A DNA stretch of 64,000 nucleotides, taken from contig CAYSSR010000001.1 of the NCBI GenBank assembly GCA_964433755.1, positions 1,302,001 to 1,366,000 of the forward strand, written 5' to 3'. This document shows positions 9,168-18,124 of this stretch, one piece after another (position 1 is the first letter of the stretch; each line of letters starts with the position of its first letter). The position numbers were made by a program, and so were the translations under genes. The notes beneath the pieces were generated by a model, which saw only the letters and a list, made by a program, of their open reading frames with translations, was not told the DNA's origin and did not search any database. The DNA is from JAUVXJ01 sp964433755. Lineage in GTDB: Bacteria > Chloroflexota > Anaerolineae > UBA7937 > B3-Chlor.

Positions 9168-9695
9168 GTGTTCAAGAGGATCCTTGTGCCATGTGATGGC
9201 TCTGAGCTAGCTCAGGAATCCGTGTTTCCCCACGTGGAGAGCCTGGCCAAGAAGATGGATGCCGAAGTCATCATCCTGCGCGTCGTGCCTGCACCCTCGG
9301 GCAGGTCCGGCTCAGCTTTCAAGCCAGGCGTCCCAGAACTGCCTATTCCCTTGCCGGTGACGCCGGAAGACGCCCACACGGTGCGTCACCCCATATACAG
9401 GGACCAGGAGATAGCCAGCGCTGAGGCCGAGGCACGGCGGTCGGTTGCCGCCGCGGAAGCAATGCTCCGTGACAAGGGAGTGGATGTGCGCTCTGAAGTC
9501 CTCCTTGGAGACCCGGCCGAGGAGATCACCGAATACGCAGCGGAACAGGACGTTGATCTGGTAGTCATGTGTAGCCACGGCAAGAGTGGCATTAGACGCT
9601 GGGTGTTTGGAGGCGTCACGGAGAAGGTGCTTCGCGGCTCCCATTCGCCCATCCTCATAATCCGGCCCGAGGAGCTCCGGAACCAAGAACGGTAG
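9168..9695 (+). CDS. Universal stress protein, UspA family
   Basis: 175 residues, one Usp domain. It begins FKRILVPCDGSELAQ, and the C-terminal nucleotide-binding loop reads CSHGKSGIRRW...VLRGSHSPILII, close to the ATP-binding G-x2-G-x9-G-S/T pattern of ATP-binding Usp proteins. An insert of about 30 residues near 45-80 makes it longer than a minimal UspA. GTG start at 9168 behind AAAGGAGGC. Its position between transport and catabolic genes suggests it belongs to the same transcription unit, but its role there is unknown. Confidence 0.85.
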   Translation: MFKRILVPCDGSELAQESVFPHVESLAKKMDAEVIILRVVPAPSGRSGSAFKPGVPELPIPLPVTPEDAHTVRHPIYRDQEIASAEAEARRSVAAAEAMLRDKGVDVRSEVLLGDPAEEITEYAAEQDVDLVVMCSHGKSGIRRWVFGGVTEKVLRGSHSPILIIRPEELRNQER

Positions 9696-9760
9696 CGACT
9701 TGCGCTGGCGATAGCTCTGCGGACAGTGCGCCGCGATGACTGAGAGGCAAGTGACAGACC

Positions 9761-10684
9761 ATGATGAGACCCGAAGGCTCGTGGGTAGCCATCCCTACTC
9801 CCTTCACCGAAAAGGATGAGATCGACTACGGTGGCTTCCAGCGACTGATCGACTTCCAGGTGCAGCACGGCTCGGACGGGCTACTCCTGATGGGCTCGAC
9901 GGGAGAATCCCCTTCCCTCACTATGGACGAACGAAGGGAGATACTAGACAGGGTGCTGCCCTACGCTGCCGACAAGATTCCGGCCTTCGCCGGCACCACC
10001 TGTGGCAACACCAAGCAGACGATCGAGCTTAGCCGCCATGCTGAGAGGGTTGGCGCAGACGGGCTGCTTCTGGTGGTGCCACCCTACCTGAAACCAACTC
10101 AGGATGGCCTGTATGAGCACTTCAAGGCCGTGGCCCAAGCAGTGGACATACCGGTGGCGATCTACAACAACCCCGGACGCGTGGGGGTGAACATCGATCC
10201 GCCTACGGTGGTGGAGCTTTGCGAGATACCGAATATCGTCGCCGACAAGGAGGCCATGGGCAATATCGGCCAGTTAGTGCGCATTCGCAGAGAGATTGGC
10301 GAGCAGATCAACCTCCTGTGTTGCGATGCTCCTGCGTTCAGCCTGATCATACCCACCCTCGCCCTGGGCGGACACGGAACAGCAAACATCTCAGGCAACG
10401 TCATCCCAGAGGAGATGGCCGAGCTGTCGCAGCCTTGGCGTTCGTGGCCCGACGTGGAACGCACCAGAGAGCTGCTTTTCACCTACTTCCCACTTATGTC
10501 TGCGCTGTACAGCTTGTCCAACCCCATCGTGGTCAAGGCTGCGTTGCGCCTTCTCGGTCTTCCAGCAGGCCACGTACGGCGCCCTCTCCTGGACATGGGT
10601 GCCGATGACACTGTAGCCCTGAAGAACCTGCTGGACAGCCTGGGCGTCACGGACAAGTACGGCCAAGGCGCAGGGACGGACTAG
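9761..10684 (+). CDS. DapA/NanA-family class I aldolase (4-hydroxy-tetrahydrodipicolinate synthase-like)
   Basis: 307 residues, a TIM-barrel lyase. Signature segments are GSTGESPSL near residue 48, the YNNPGR loop with the catalytic Tyr near 133, and VADKEAMGN with the Schiff-base Lys near 162. The family makes or splits a C-C bond of pyruvate. True DapA and catabolic members (N-acetylneuraminate lyase, keto-deoxy sugar acid or hydroxybenzylidenepyruvate aldolases) share these motifs. The catabolic setting favours a degradative aldolase releasing pyruvate, the natural substrate of the oxidoreductase encoded downstream. Start ATG 9761 has only a weak ribosome site. Confidence 0.85.
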   Translation: MMRPEGSWVAIPTPFTEKDEIDYGGFQRLIDFQVQHGSDGLLLMGSTGESPSLTMDERREILDRVLPYAADKIPAFAGTTCGNTKQTIELSRHAERVGADGLLLVVPPYLKPTQDGLYEHFKAVAQAVDIPVAIYNNPGRVGVNIDPPTVVELCEIPNIVADKEAMGNIGQLVRIRREIGEQINLLCCDAPAFSLIIPTLALGGHGTANISGNVIPEEMAELSQPWRSWPDVERTRELLFTYFPLMSALYSLSNPIVVKAALRLLGLPAGHVRRPLLDMGADDTVALKNLLDSLGVTDKYGQGAGTD

Positions 10685-10687
10685 CGT

Positions 10688-12079
10688 ATGCCAGGCGCCG
10701 ATAGCAGGGCGTCCCGCCTTCGGTGGATCATCCTCTCCACGCTGCTCATAGGCACCGTGACCGGCACTCTGGGCAACAGCCTGGTCAACGTCGCCTTGCC
10801 CAGCATCATGGATCACTACTCCGTCGACGTCGGCACGGGCATCTGGGCGGTCACCGTCTACATTCTGCTCTTCGCGGTCACCATGCCTCTTTTCGGCCGC
10901 CTTGGAGACAAGTATGGCTACAAACGGCTGTATCTGGCGGGCATGGGGGTCTTCGCCCTCAGTTCCTGCCTGGCCCCTCTCGCACCTAGCTTCCCCATCT
11001 TGATCGTCTTCCGGGTGATACAAGGCATCTCCAATGGCCCCATCCTGCCCACCGTCATGGGCGTCGTGGGCACCATGTTTCCCGCTGGAGAGCGAGGTCG
11101 AGCGATGGGCATCTGGGCGCTGGTGAATAGCGCCACCCACGCGGCAGGCCCCCCATTGAGCGGCATCCTCACCCAGTACTTCGGATGGCAGTCGATATTC
11201 CTGTCCTGTGTCCCGTTGTGCCTTGTCGGGCTGTTGCTCGTCTGGCGCCTGATGCCCGACGACAGCAAGTCAGAGCGCCAGTCTTTCGACGTCTTGGGCG
11301 CCACGGCCCTCACCGCGGCTACCCTGGTCTTGATGTTCAATCTGCGACAGGGCGCAACCCTGGGCTGGATGTCTCCGTACACTCTGGCCCTTTGGGTTCT
11401 CTGCGGAAGCCTCGCCATTGTGTTCCTGGTCACGGAAAGAAGAGTCCAGGAACCCTTCGTCGACCTCAACCTCTTCCTGAACAGGCCCTTCACTTCCGCG
11501 GCCATGATCGCTTTCATGCAGGTCTTCTGCCAATTCGGGCTGTTGTTCCTTATCCCTCTGTTCCTCGTAGAGGTCCAGGGTCTGACATCCGCGACGACCG
11601 GACTGATCGTCGCTAGTCTGCCCGTGTCGATGGCTCTTGCGGCCCCCGTGGCTGGCAGGCTCGCAGACCGGTATGGATGCAGGTTTCTGTGTCTGTCAGG
11701 TATGATGGTTGTCGCCATATCCGGGGTCGGTCTCGGTCGGGTGGGGCCGGCGACGCCTGTGTGGGGCCTGGTCTTGCCGCTGGCACTGGCCGGAGTCGGC
11801 ATGGGCATGGTACAGGCCCCAGCCCCTGCTGTCATCAGCCTGGTGGTGTCAGCCGACGAACTGGGCATTGCCACAGGACTCTTTAACCTCTTGCGCTTCC
11901 TGGGCGGCACTCTTGGACCCGCTGTGTTCGCCATCGTATTGCAGGCGGGTGTCGTCGGAGCAATCATCGAATCCTATCGGCTGGACTTCTATCTCGTTGC
12001 CGCCACAGCGGCCTTGGCCATTCTGATCGGCGTCTTCGTCCCGGGAAAGGACGTGCCGCACGGCAGCCACAGTACCTAG
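10688..12079 (+). CDS. MFS transporter, DHA2 (EmrB/QacA) type
   Basis: 463 residues, strongly hydrophobic, with enough helices for the 14-TM DHA2 group. The first helix region reads GTVTGTLGNSLVNVALPSIM, and motif A follows (GRLGDKYGYKRLYL, near residue 76). A second half-repeat has GRLADRYGCRFLC near residue 325. The family is proton-driven and mostly exports drugs or metabolites. It starts 3 nt after the aldolase stop and so is in the same operon. It may move a pathway intermediate or give solvent or drug tolerance. Confidence 0.85.
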   Translation: MPGADSRASRLRWIILSTLLIGTVTGTLGNSLVNVALPSIMDHYSVDVGTGIWAVTVYILLFAVTMPLFGRLGDKYGYKRLYLAGMGVFALSSCLAPLAPSFPILIVFRVIQGISNGPILPTVMGVVGTMFPAGERGRAMGIWALVNSATHAAGPPLSGILTQYFGWQSIFLSCVPLCLVGLLLVWRLMPDDSKSERQSFDVLGATALTAATLVLMFNLRQGATLGWMSPYTLALWVLCGSLAIVFLVTERRVQEPFVDLNLFLNRPFTSAAMIAFMQVFCQFGLLFLIPLFLVEVQGLTSATTGLIVASLPVSMALAAPVAGRLADRYGCRFLCLSGMMVVAISGVGLGRVGPATPVWGLVLPLALAGVGMGMVQAPAPAVISLVVSADELGIATGLFNLLRFLGGTLGPAVFAIVLQAGVVGAIIESYRLDFYLVAATAALAILIGVFVPGKDVPHGSHST

Positions 12080-12145
12080 TATGGTGGCATATTGCCGGTA
12101 GACTGATCGCCCCTCACACACCACACGCACCCCGGAGGTCGCCTT

Positions 12146-12583
12146 ATGTCAAAAGAACCCCATGGCGCTGGAATCCTGGACAAGTATCCGTACGCAGCGA
12201 AGAGCGACGTCACTGGCAGGCTGGTCTGTTTGCTGGATGCCCGCTCCGAGGAGCGCGGCATGGAGTTGATCCTCCACCCCTCACGAGCCTTGTGTACGAA
12301 CGAGATCCACGAGTTGGCGGTCACCGACGACCTCGCAGCAGCCCCCAACCGCACCGTCGACAGAGTAGCCTACCTGGCCTTCTTCTCCGTCGAAGAGGGT
12401 GGCGTCGTGTTGGTGGGAGACAAGGTAGAAGTGGCTGGGAACGAGATCGGAGAGGTAGTAGGTTTCGACGTCACGCACGCTCCGAACCATCTCAACGTCT
12501 TGCTGAAGGTAGGACAGCGCAGGACCGGGGTGGAACTGGGCCTTCAGGTAGGAGAGTCGATCATCTTCCGTTCGACGCTCTGA
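12146..12583 (+). CDS. Conserved-looking small protein of unknown function
   Basis: 145 residues, soluble, no signal peptide, no Cys cluster. The sequence alternates short beta-like stretches (RLVCLLDARS, VAYLAFFSVEEGGVVLVGDKVEVAGNEIGEVVGFD) ending in a short hydrophobic tail, which suggests an all-beta fold. The composition and the CCCCGGAGG ribosome site upstream support a real gene. It lies between the MFS gene and the oxidoreductase genes on the same strand. I do not recognise the family. Confidence 0.65.
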   Translation: MSKEPHGAGILDKYPYAAKSDVTGRLVCLLDARSEERGMELILHPSRALCTNEIHELAVTDDLAAAPNRTVDRVAYLAFFSVEEGGVVLVGDKVEVAGNEIGEVVGFDVTHAPNHLNVLLKVGQRRTGVELGLQVGESIIFRSTL

Positions 12584-12668
12584 CGACCAGTGCACCCCTC
12601 CGCTGGAAAGAGGCCGGCTTCCTGGTGTACAATACTGTTGCTGAGAAAACACGGCAGAAGGTAGCTTG

Positions 12669-14099
12669 ATGTCCAAGAACAAGACGTATCACATCGAACT
12701 CGATCAAGACGTCTGCAAGGGCAGTGACTGCCTGATATGCGCAAACGCTTGTCCCAAGGAGGTGTTCTCGGAAGGTGACCGCGTCAACTCCAAGGGACTC
12801 CGTCCAACCCAGGTCACCAACCCTGACAAGTGTGTCGGTTGTAGGCTATGTGAAGACCTGTGCCCGGACCTGGCCATCACGGTCACTGATGAATCGGCTG
12901 ACGCAGCTTCTGCGTCCCCAGAGCCGACAAAGACACTCGACTCACGTGCCTCCGGAGGCTGGACCACCGTGCCCAGCACCCTCAAGCCCGGCCCCTATTA
13001 CATGATGGGTGACGAAGCCTGTGCCGAGGGAGCTATCGCGGCCAGGTGCAGCTTCTATGCTGGCTATCCCATCACTCCCGCCTCGGAGATCATGACCCAC
13101 ATGGCTACACGCCTCCCCGAGACTGGTGGCGTCTTTGTGCAGATGGAGGATGAGATCGGGAGCATGGCTGCGGTGATCGGTGCCTCCTGGGGTGGGGCCA
13201 AGAGTATGACTGCCACCGCGGGCCCCGGATTCAGCCTGATGATGGAGAACATCGGCTACGCTTGCATGACGGAGACACCATGTGTCGTGGTAGACATTCA
13301 GCGGGCGGGTCCAAGCACAGGGCAAGCCAGCCGCCCCGGCAGCGGGGACGTGATGCAGGCCAAGTGGGGAACGCACGGCGGGGTGGAGATCATCGCCCTC
13401 ACGCCGTGGTCGGTCCAGGAGATGTATGATCTAACGATCAGAGCTTTCAACCTCTCTGAACGCTTTCGTGTGCCTGTTGTCCTCCTCGGAGACGCCGTAG
13501 TGGGACACCTGCGTGAGAGCTTCCGTGTCGCCGAGAGCGTGGAGCTGTTCGATAGAATCAAGGTCCCCGGGGCACCGCCATTTGGCTCCGACGAGGATGA
13601 TGGGGTTCCGCCCATGCCCTCTTTCGGCGAGGGCGAACAACTGCTCATCACGGGGTCGACCCACGATCGGTATGGTGTGCGGAAGACGGCGGATCCCCAA
13701 GTGCAAGCGCGGCTCGTGAGCCGGCTAGCAAGGAAGATCACGGCCCATGTCGACGAGATCACAGACTACGAGCTCTACGAAACAGATGATGCGCAGCGTT
13801 TGGTGATGGCCTACGGCTCGACCGCCCGCAGCGCCCTCTGGGCAGTCAGGGAAGCCCGCACTCGTGGGGAGAGGGTGGGCATGGTACGCTTCAAGAGCAT
13901 CTGGCCTTTTCCCGCAGCGTTGGTTCGGGAGTGGGGAAATCGATGTGAGGAGATCATCGTGCCGGAGACCAACAATGGTCAGGTGTCTGGAGTAGTCCAG
14001 CAACACACACCCACCCCAGTCAGGCTCGTCTCACAGACCGACGGAGAGATCATGGACCCTCGTCGGGTGCGCGATGCCCTGCTCCAGCCCGCGGGGTGA
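12669..14099 (+). CDS. 2-oxoacid:ferredoxin oxidoreductase, fused delta (ferredoxin) and alpha subunits
   Basis: 476 residues. Residues 1-70 are a 2[4Fe-4S] ferredoxin domain, with CKGSDCLICANACP and CVGCRLCEDLCP. From about residue 105 comes the alpha subunit: GDEACAEGAIAARCSFYAGYP, then MEDEIGSMAAVIGASWGG and TATAGPGFSLM, the pyrimidine-binding region of pyruvate/2-oxoglutarate ferredoxin oxidoreductases. With the beta and gamma subunits downstream it would oxidise a 2-oxoacid plus CoA to acyl-CoA and CO2, reducing ferredoxin. I chose ATG 12669, directly after a TTG; AGAAGGTAG lies upstream. Confidence 0.9.
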   Translation: MSKNKTYHIELDQDVCKGSDCLICANACPKEVFSEGDRVNSKGLRPTQVTNPDKCVGCRLCEDLCPDLAITVTDESADAASASPEPTKTLDSRASGGWTTVPSTLKPGPYYMMGDEACAEGAIAARCSFYAGYPITPASEIMTHMATRLPETGGVFVQMEDEIGSMAAVIGASWGGAKSMTATAGPGFSLMMENIGYACMTETPCVVVDIQRAGPSTGQASRPGSGDVMQAKWGTHGGVEIIALTPWSVQEMYDLTIRAFNLSERFRVPVVLLGDAVVGHLRESFRVAESVELFDRIKVPGAPPFGSDEDDGVPPMPSFGEGEQLLITGSTHDRYGVRKTADPQVQARLVSRLARKITAHVDEITDYELYETDDAQRLVMAYGSTARSALWAVREARTRGERVGMVRFKSIWPFPAALVREWGNRCEEIIVPETNNGQVSGVVQQHTPTPVRLVSQTDGEIMDPRRVRDALLQPAG

Positions 14100-14180
14100 C
14101 CGCAGCCCAACTGACGAGGAGCCTCGCTCACCAGTGCAATCAGACCAGTTGTTGCCGGTGTCAGGAAAGGGATTCAACGT

Positions 14181-14951
14181 ATGGTCCAACCGCTTAGAGA
14201 GAAGTACCTGCGACAGTCTACTCCGTTCTGCGCTGGCTGTGGCCACGGCATCTTCATGAACGCCTTTCTTCAGGCCGTGGACGAGGTAGATCTGGACTTC
14301 CAGAGCACTGTCTTCGTCTCGGGGATCGGCTGTGGGGCCTGGGTGCCCAGCCCCCATTTTCGCGCTGATACCCTGCACGTGACCCACGGTCGCGCCGTGG
14401 CCTTCGCTACCGGCGTGAAGATGGCTAGACCCGAACTCAACGTCATCGCCATCGGCGGTGATGGTGACATCGCCACCATTGGAGGGAACCATCTCATTCA
14501 CGCCGCGAGGCGGAACGTGCCCATCAAGGTCTTCTGCCTCAACAACCTGCTTTATGGCATGACCGGGGGACAGGTGTCAGCAACCACGCCCCGGGGAGAC
14601 ATCACCTCCACCACGCGCCAGGGAAATCCTGAGCGGGCCTTCGATCTCGCAGCGTTGGCTCGAGGCGCGGGAGCGCGCTACGTGGCGCGCTTCCCGGTGG
14701 CTCAGCCTCACAAGCTCAAGAGGGCCATCGTCAACGCCCTCAGGTTCGACCAGTTCGCGTTCATGGACGTACTGTCGCTCTGTCCCACTCAATACGGAAG
14801 AGCCAACAGGGCCAGGAGAGGATTCGAAGGGCCGAGCCTCATTTGGAGCATGATCGAGTGGCAGAAGCAGATCGTCGTCGATCATGACAAAGCAACTCCC
14901 GACGATGTGGAGGGCAAGATGCTGATCGGAGAGTGGTATGCGGAAAGCTGA
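14181..14951 (+). CDS. 2-oxoacid:ferredoxin oxidoreductase beta subunit (TPP-binding)
   Basis: 256 residues. The TPP-binding half opens with TPFCAGCGHGIF (CxxCGH near residues 18-21). The diphosphate/Mg motif is GGDGDIATIGGNH near 94, and FCLNNLLYGMTGGQ follows. ATTP near 135 is the usual segment after the TPP motif. It pairs with the delta-alpha fusion upstream, and its 3' end overlaps the gamma gene by 14 nt, so translation is probably coupled. ATG start at 14181, with the AGGAAAGGG ribosome site slightly far upstream. Confidence 0.92.
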   Translation: MVQPLREKYLRQSTPFCAGCGHGIFMNAFLQAVDEVDLDFQSTVFVSGIGCGAWVPSPHFRADTLHVTHGRAVAFATGVKMARPELNVIAIGGDGDIATIGGNHLIHAARRNVPIKVFCLNNLLYGMTGGQVSATTPRGDITSTTRQGNPERAFDLAALARGAGARYVARFPVAQPHKLKRAIVNALRFDQFAFMDVLSLCPTQYGRANRARRGFEGPSLIWSMIEWQKQIVVDHDKATPDDVEGKMLIGEWYAES

Positions 14952-15477
14952 AGTGCTCCTGGCAGGGCTGGGAGGTCAAGGGGTTCAATTGGCGGGAGAC
15001 ATCTTGGCCCGGGCCTGCACGGAGGCTGGCAAGCAGGTTTCGGTGCTTCCTTCGTACGGAGCTGAGGCGAGAGGGACCCTCATTCGCGCCGAGGTCGTCA
15101 TCTCAGAGGAAGAGATTGTCTATCCCGGAGTCCTCGAACCCGACATCGTCGTGGCCTTCTCTCAAGAGGCATACGACTACTTCCGCCCGATTCTGACGGA
15201 CAGCACGTTAGTCTTCTACGATTCTGCGTCCGTGAGCCCTCCGACTGACAGTCAGTCGGAGGCGAGGCACTATCCAGTACCCGCCATGGAGGCCGCTTCA
15301 GAAGCGGGAAACTCCAAGGCAGCAAACATGGTCATGCTTGGAGCTGTGGCTGCTGCCTCTGAGCTGATACCCAGAGAAGCCCTCGGGCACATTCTCTCAG
15401 AAGGTGGTGGCAAACGCTCTGAGACCAGCGTCAAGGCCCTGGAGAAGGGGTTCACGCTGGCCAGGGAGACAATGTAG
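14938..15477 (+). CDS. 2-oxoacid:ferredoxin oxidoreductase gamma subunit
   Basis: 179 residues. The typical gamma opening VLLAGLGGQGVQLAGDILA is followed by PSYGAEARGT near residue 40, which fits the 2-oxoglutarate or generic KorC-type subunit. It overlaps the beta gene by 14 nt. It completes an enzyme whose subunit order is delta-alpha, beta, gamma. The substrate (pyruvate, 2-oxoglutarate or branched-chain 2-oxoacid) cannot be fixed by motif alone; a linked pyruvate-releasing aldolase makes pyruvate or a relative plausible. Confidence 0.92.
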   Translation: MRKAEVLLAGLGGQGVQLAGDILARACTEAGKQVSVLPSYGAEARGTLIRAEVVISEEEIVYPGVLEPDIVVAFSQEAYDYFRPILTDSTLVFYDSASVSPPTDSQSEARHYPVPAMEAASEAGNSKAANMVMLGAVAAASELIPREALGHILSEGGGKRSETSVKALEKGFTLARETM

Positions 15478-15592
15478 GCCATCTAGAGGGGCGAAGGTCT
15501 GTTTGCGCCGCCCAGTCCGAGACATGTGGTCGACAGATCACACGGGCCAGCGATAGGAGAAGAGTACCCCGCTCCCGGAGCTGATATGTCCT

Positions 15593-16063
15593 CTAGCCAC
15601 TCGCGGCAAGCACCGGCGCACTCTGAGCGCGAGGAGCGAAGCTCCTCATCCCGCTAGTATCAGCAGGTACGCTGCTACCTAAGGCAGCCCCCACTGTCTC
15701 CAGTAGATCACCAATGCCGAACGGTTTCACGAGAAAAGCATCCACGTTCTGTTCGGCGAACCCCACCACTTCTTCCGCAGGGCAAGCAGTCATCGCTATG
15801 ATCGGAGTCTGAGGGCTGACGCGTCTCAGAGCGGTCACCAGGCGACAGCCATCCCTTCTACGGACTTCCAGATCGGCGATTGCCAGGCCATAGGTCTGAG
15901 TCGCCACCAGGCGCATGGCCTCCTCCCAAGTGTGGGCGGCTATCGGCCGGTATCCCGCGCGTTCAAGGACCCTTATCAACAGATCCAGGATTACTAGCTC
16001 TCCGTCGAAGACCAGTATGCTGCAACCACCCTCGGTCTCTTTCCTGTGTACACCGCTGAGCAT
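15593..16063 (-). CDS. Single-domain response regulator receiver
   Basis: 156 residues and only a receiver domain, with a short Ala/Ser-rich tail and no output domain. Likely phospho-acceptor Asp64 (LAIADLEV), conserved Thr near 92 (IIAMTA) and Lys near 113 (LVKPF). The first acidic pocket is unusual: the normal DD pair is replaced by a DGE stretch (residues 20-22). It may act by protein contact with a kinase or another target. No partner kinase is adjacent; the gene faces the oxidoreductase genes convergently. Confidence 0.82.
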   Translation of the reverse strand: MLSGVHRKETEGGCSILVFDGELVILDLLIRVLERAGYRPIAAHTWEEAMRLVATQTYGLAIADLEVRRRDGCRLVTALRRVSPQTPIIAMTACPAEEVVGFAEQNVDAFLVKPFGIGDLLETVGAALGSSVPADTSGMRSFAPRAQSAPVLAASG

Positions 16064-16209
16064 AGTTACCCCCTATCACGATCTCCCTAGACGACGACCG
16101 GGAATCCACAGCCACCCTACCGCCGGGACTCTGCCCCAGCCCCCTCACTCTCGGGGCCAGCAACCCGACCGGGCAGACACCCTCCGCCACACCGGCCAGG
16201 TCCCCGCGA

Positions 16210-16413
16210 TCAGCCCTTCTGCGGTTCGAGGGCCATCACCCGCTGTCGGATAGGTAGGCGCGCGAAACCGGCTCCGACCTCGAGGCTCCTCTCCCCGCTG
16301 GTCAACTCCACTCTGCCCCACCCACAGCGCGTGCAGAAACTCACATGACCTGTCGCGCCCTCCAGATGAGTCAGACGAGAGCCACAAGACTGGCAGATGC
16401 TATGTCCGGCCAT
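16210..16413 (-). CDS. Small zinc-ribbon protein
   Basis: 67 residues with two knuckles (CQSC at 7-10 and CTRC at 27-30), spaced as in a zinc ribbon. The C-terminal half is basic without further motifs. Good ribosome site (GTGGAGG) before the ATG. It follows the FecR-like gene by 33 nt on the same strand, so it is likely the third gene of the sigma factor operon. A regulatory or adaptor role is a guess. Confidence 0.6.
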   Translation of the reverse strand: MAGHSICQSCGSRLTHLEGATGHVSFCTRCGWGRVELTSGERSLEVGAGFARLPIRQRVMALEPQKG

Positions 16414-16446
16414 ATATCCTCCACTATCGAGCCTCTCGGCTAGTTG

Positions 16447-18024
16447 TCACTCCCAGGCTACTGGACTCGTACCCGACCCGCCACAGCTCGAACGCACGGT
16501 GACCGTTGATGGCACATCGTCCGAATCCAGACGCTGCTCTACGTATAACCAGTGGCCGCCCTCCGGCGCCATGGGCCCAAAGCCCACCAGCGTCAACGTG
16601 CACCCCGAAACACTAGTTCTGGCCTTGACGCGCAGTTCTTCCTTGCTCACGTAGTAGGTCGCCTGGAAGACCTCCACCACCTCCGTCGGCCCCGTGCTGG
16701 GGCTAGGGGTGGCCGTCGCCGTGGGCGGAGGTGGTTCCAGCGTCGCCGTGGCCGTAGGCGGCTTCGGTGTCGCTGTGGGCAAGACCGGCCTTGGTGTCGA
16801 AGTCGGCGTGGGTGCTCTTCGTGTAGGCGTCGCGGTGGGCGGCTTTGGCGTCGTTGTGGGCGTGGGTGCCTTCTGCGTCGCTGTCGGCGTTCCAGACTGC
16901 ACCGGTGCCGCGGTACTGGTAGGCGTGCCCGTGACTACCGAAGCCTCTGGGCTGCTGGCACCGGCAGCAGGCACCAGCTCAGTGGCGCTCGCATCCGGCT
17001 CTGCTGGCCCAGCGGGTACGCTTGGCTCCACAGAGGCCTCCGCCTCGGAAGACTCCAGCGTTGGTTCTCCCACAGACGGTCCCTCGACCAACTGCTCCGG
17101 CGGGGCGAGAACCACTGCCCCAGGGGCCTGATCGACCTCCACCAGTGTCGCCTGACCGTCGGTGAGCATGATCGTGACATCTTCACCGGTGACGGTTACC
17201 TCACCTTCGATCACCACAACCGAGGTCGAGTTGTCAGGATTCACACCCACCTTGAACTGAGTCCCATGCACCACCACCGAAGCACTGGGCGTTTGGATCT
17301 CAAAGAGCGACAGCGAGCCTTGTTCACTGTCCACTCGATTGTATGTAGTGCCTGCCACTTGCTGGGCAACCACCACCTTGCCGTTGCCATCGCGCTTCGC
17401 CCCCACCTGCGCAATCACCAACTCGCTATGCGGCCCCAGCGCGCTTGTGCTTCCGTCGAAGAAGCTGACTGAAACACTGGCTGGGCTCCCTGTACGTATA
17501 CGATGTCCCGACTGCAACACCTGACCTGCTGTCAGAGGTTGCCATGCGTCACCAGGGCTGGTCTGGATCTGGACGACGCCACTCGCGTCCGCCACGACGC
17601 ACGTCTGCGGCACAAGAGCGGCGTACCACGTCCGCAGAAGCAACCCCGCAACCCCCAGCCAAACCAGCACTGTGGCCACCGCCAGGCCGCCGACCAGTGT
17701 CAGCCTGGTCAGTCTCGCACCAGCGCTGCCCGCTGGCTGTAGCGGAGCAAGGTATCGTCTAATGAATCCTGACAGAGCCGCACTCGATGTTGCACGGCTA
17801 CGCTCTTTCTGGGCAACGGCCTCCATCATGATGCCCTTGCCGGCCTGGAATGCAGACGGTGAGGCCTCCAGTCGGTCTAGTGCCTCGATCTCCAGTGCAG
17901 TCTCCAGAAGAGGCCGAAGCACATCCGCGTACCGTGGATAGGCGGCCAGACAGTCATGCACCGTTGACCGTCCGCTCATGATCTGCTCTATGCACTCTTC
18001 TAGTATATCATCTACTGTCGTCAT
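16447..18024 (-). CDS. FecR-like membrane protein with long Thr/Pro linker
   Basis: 525 residues. The cytoplasmic N-terminus (residues 1-105) resembles the anti-sigma part of FecR-like regulators (MTTVDDILEECIEQI). One membrane helix lies near 107-130. A FecR-type beta-helical domain occupies about 145-300 (GHRIRTGSPASVSVSFFDGS, QTPSASVVVHGTQFKVGV). Then comes an extracytoplasmic tether to about residue 440 rich in TPT and PTAT repeats, and a small C-terminal domain with two Cys. The sigma factor gene lies 100 bp upstream on the same strand. This suggests a surface-sensing anti-sigma protein controlling that sigma factor. The 3' end of the gene gives strong plus-strand mirror ORFs that I do not regard as genes. 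Confidence 0.8.
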   Translation of the reverse strand: MTTVDDILEECIEQIMSGRSTVHDCLAAYPRYADVLRPLLETALEIEALDRLEASPSAFQAGKGIMMEAVAQKERSRATSSAALSGFIRRYLAPLQPAGSAGARLTRLTLVGGLAVATVLVWLGVAGLLLRTWYAALVPQTCVVADASGVVQIQTSPGDAWQPLTAGQVLQSGHRIRTGSPASVSVSFFDGSTSALGPHSELVIAQVGAKRDGNGKVVVAQQVAGTTYNRVDSEQGSLSLFEIQTPSASVVVHGTQFKVGVNPDNSTSVVVIEGEVTVTGEDVTIMLTDGQATLVEVDQAPGAVVLAPPEQLVEGPSVGEPTLESSEAEASVEPSVPAGPAEPDASATELVPAAGASSPEASVVTGTPTSTAAPVQSGTPTATQKAPTPTTTPKPPTATPTRRAPTPTSTPRPVLPTATPKPPTATATLEPPPPTATATPSPSTGPTEVVEVFQATYYVSKEELRVKARTSVSGCTLTLVGFGPMAPEGGHWLYVEQRLDSDDVPSTVTVRSSCGGSGTSPVAWE

Positions 18025-18124
18025 GATATGTCGGCCTTTGAACGCTTTCCGCTACTAATAACGACGCAGTGGCACTAAAGGATATGGGCTGGTCGAAGAA
18101 TGGGGGGGTGGTGAGAATGACTGC

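Noticed and set aside
12605..12633. TACAAT at 12628-12633 as promoter of the oxidoreductase genes
   Set aside because: There is no -35 box at the right distance (GGAAAG); may still be a weak promoter but not supported.
16552..17472. Arg-rich plus-strand frame opposite the FecR-like gene
   Set aside because: Shadow of the Thr/Pro linker; the composition is an artefact of the repeats.
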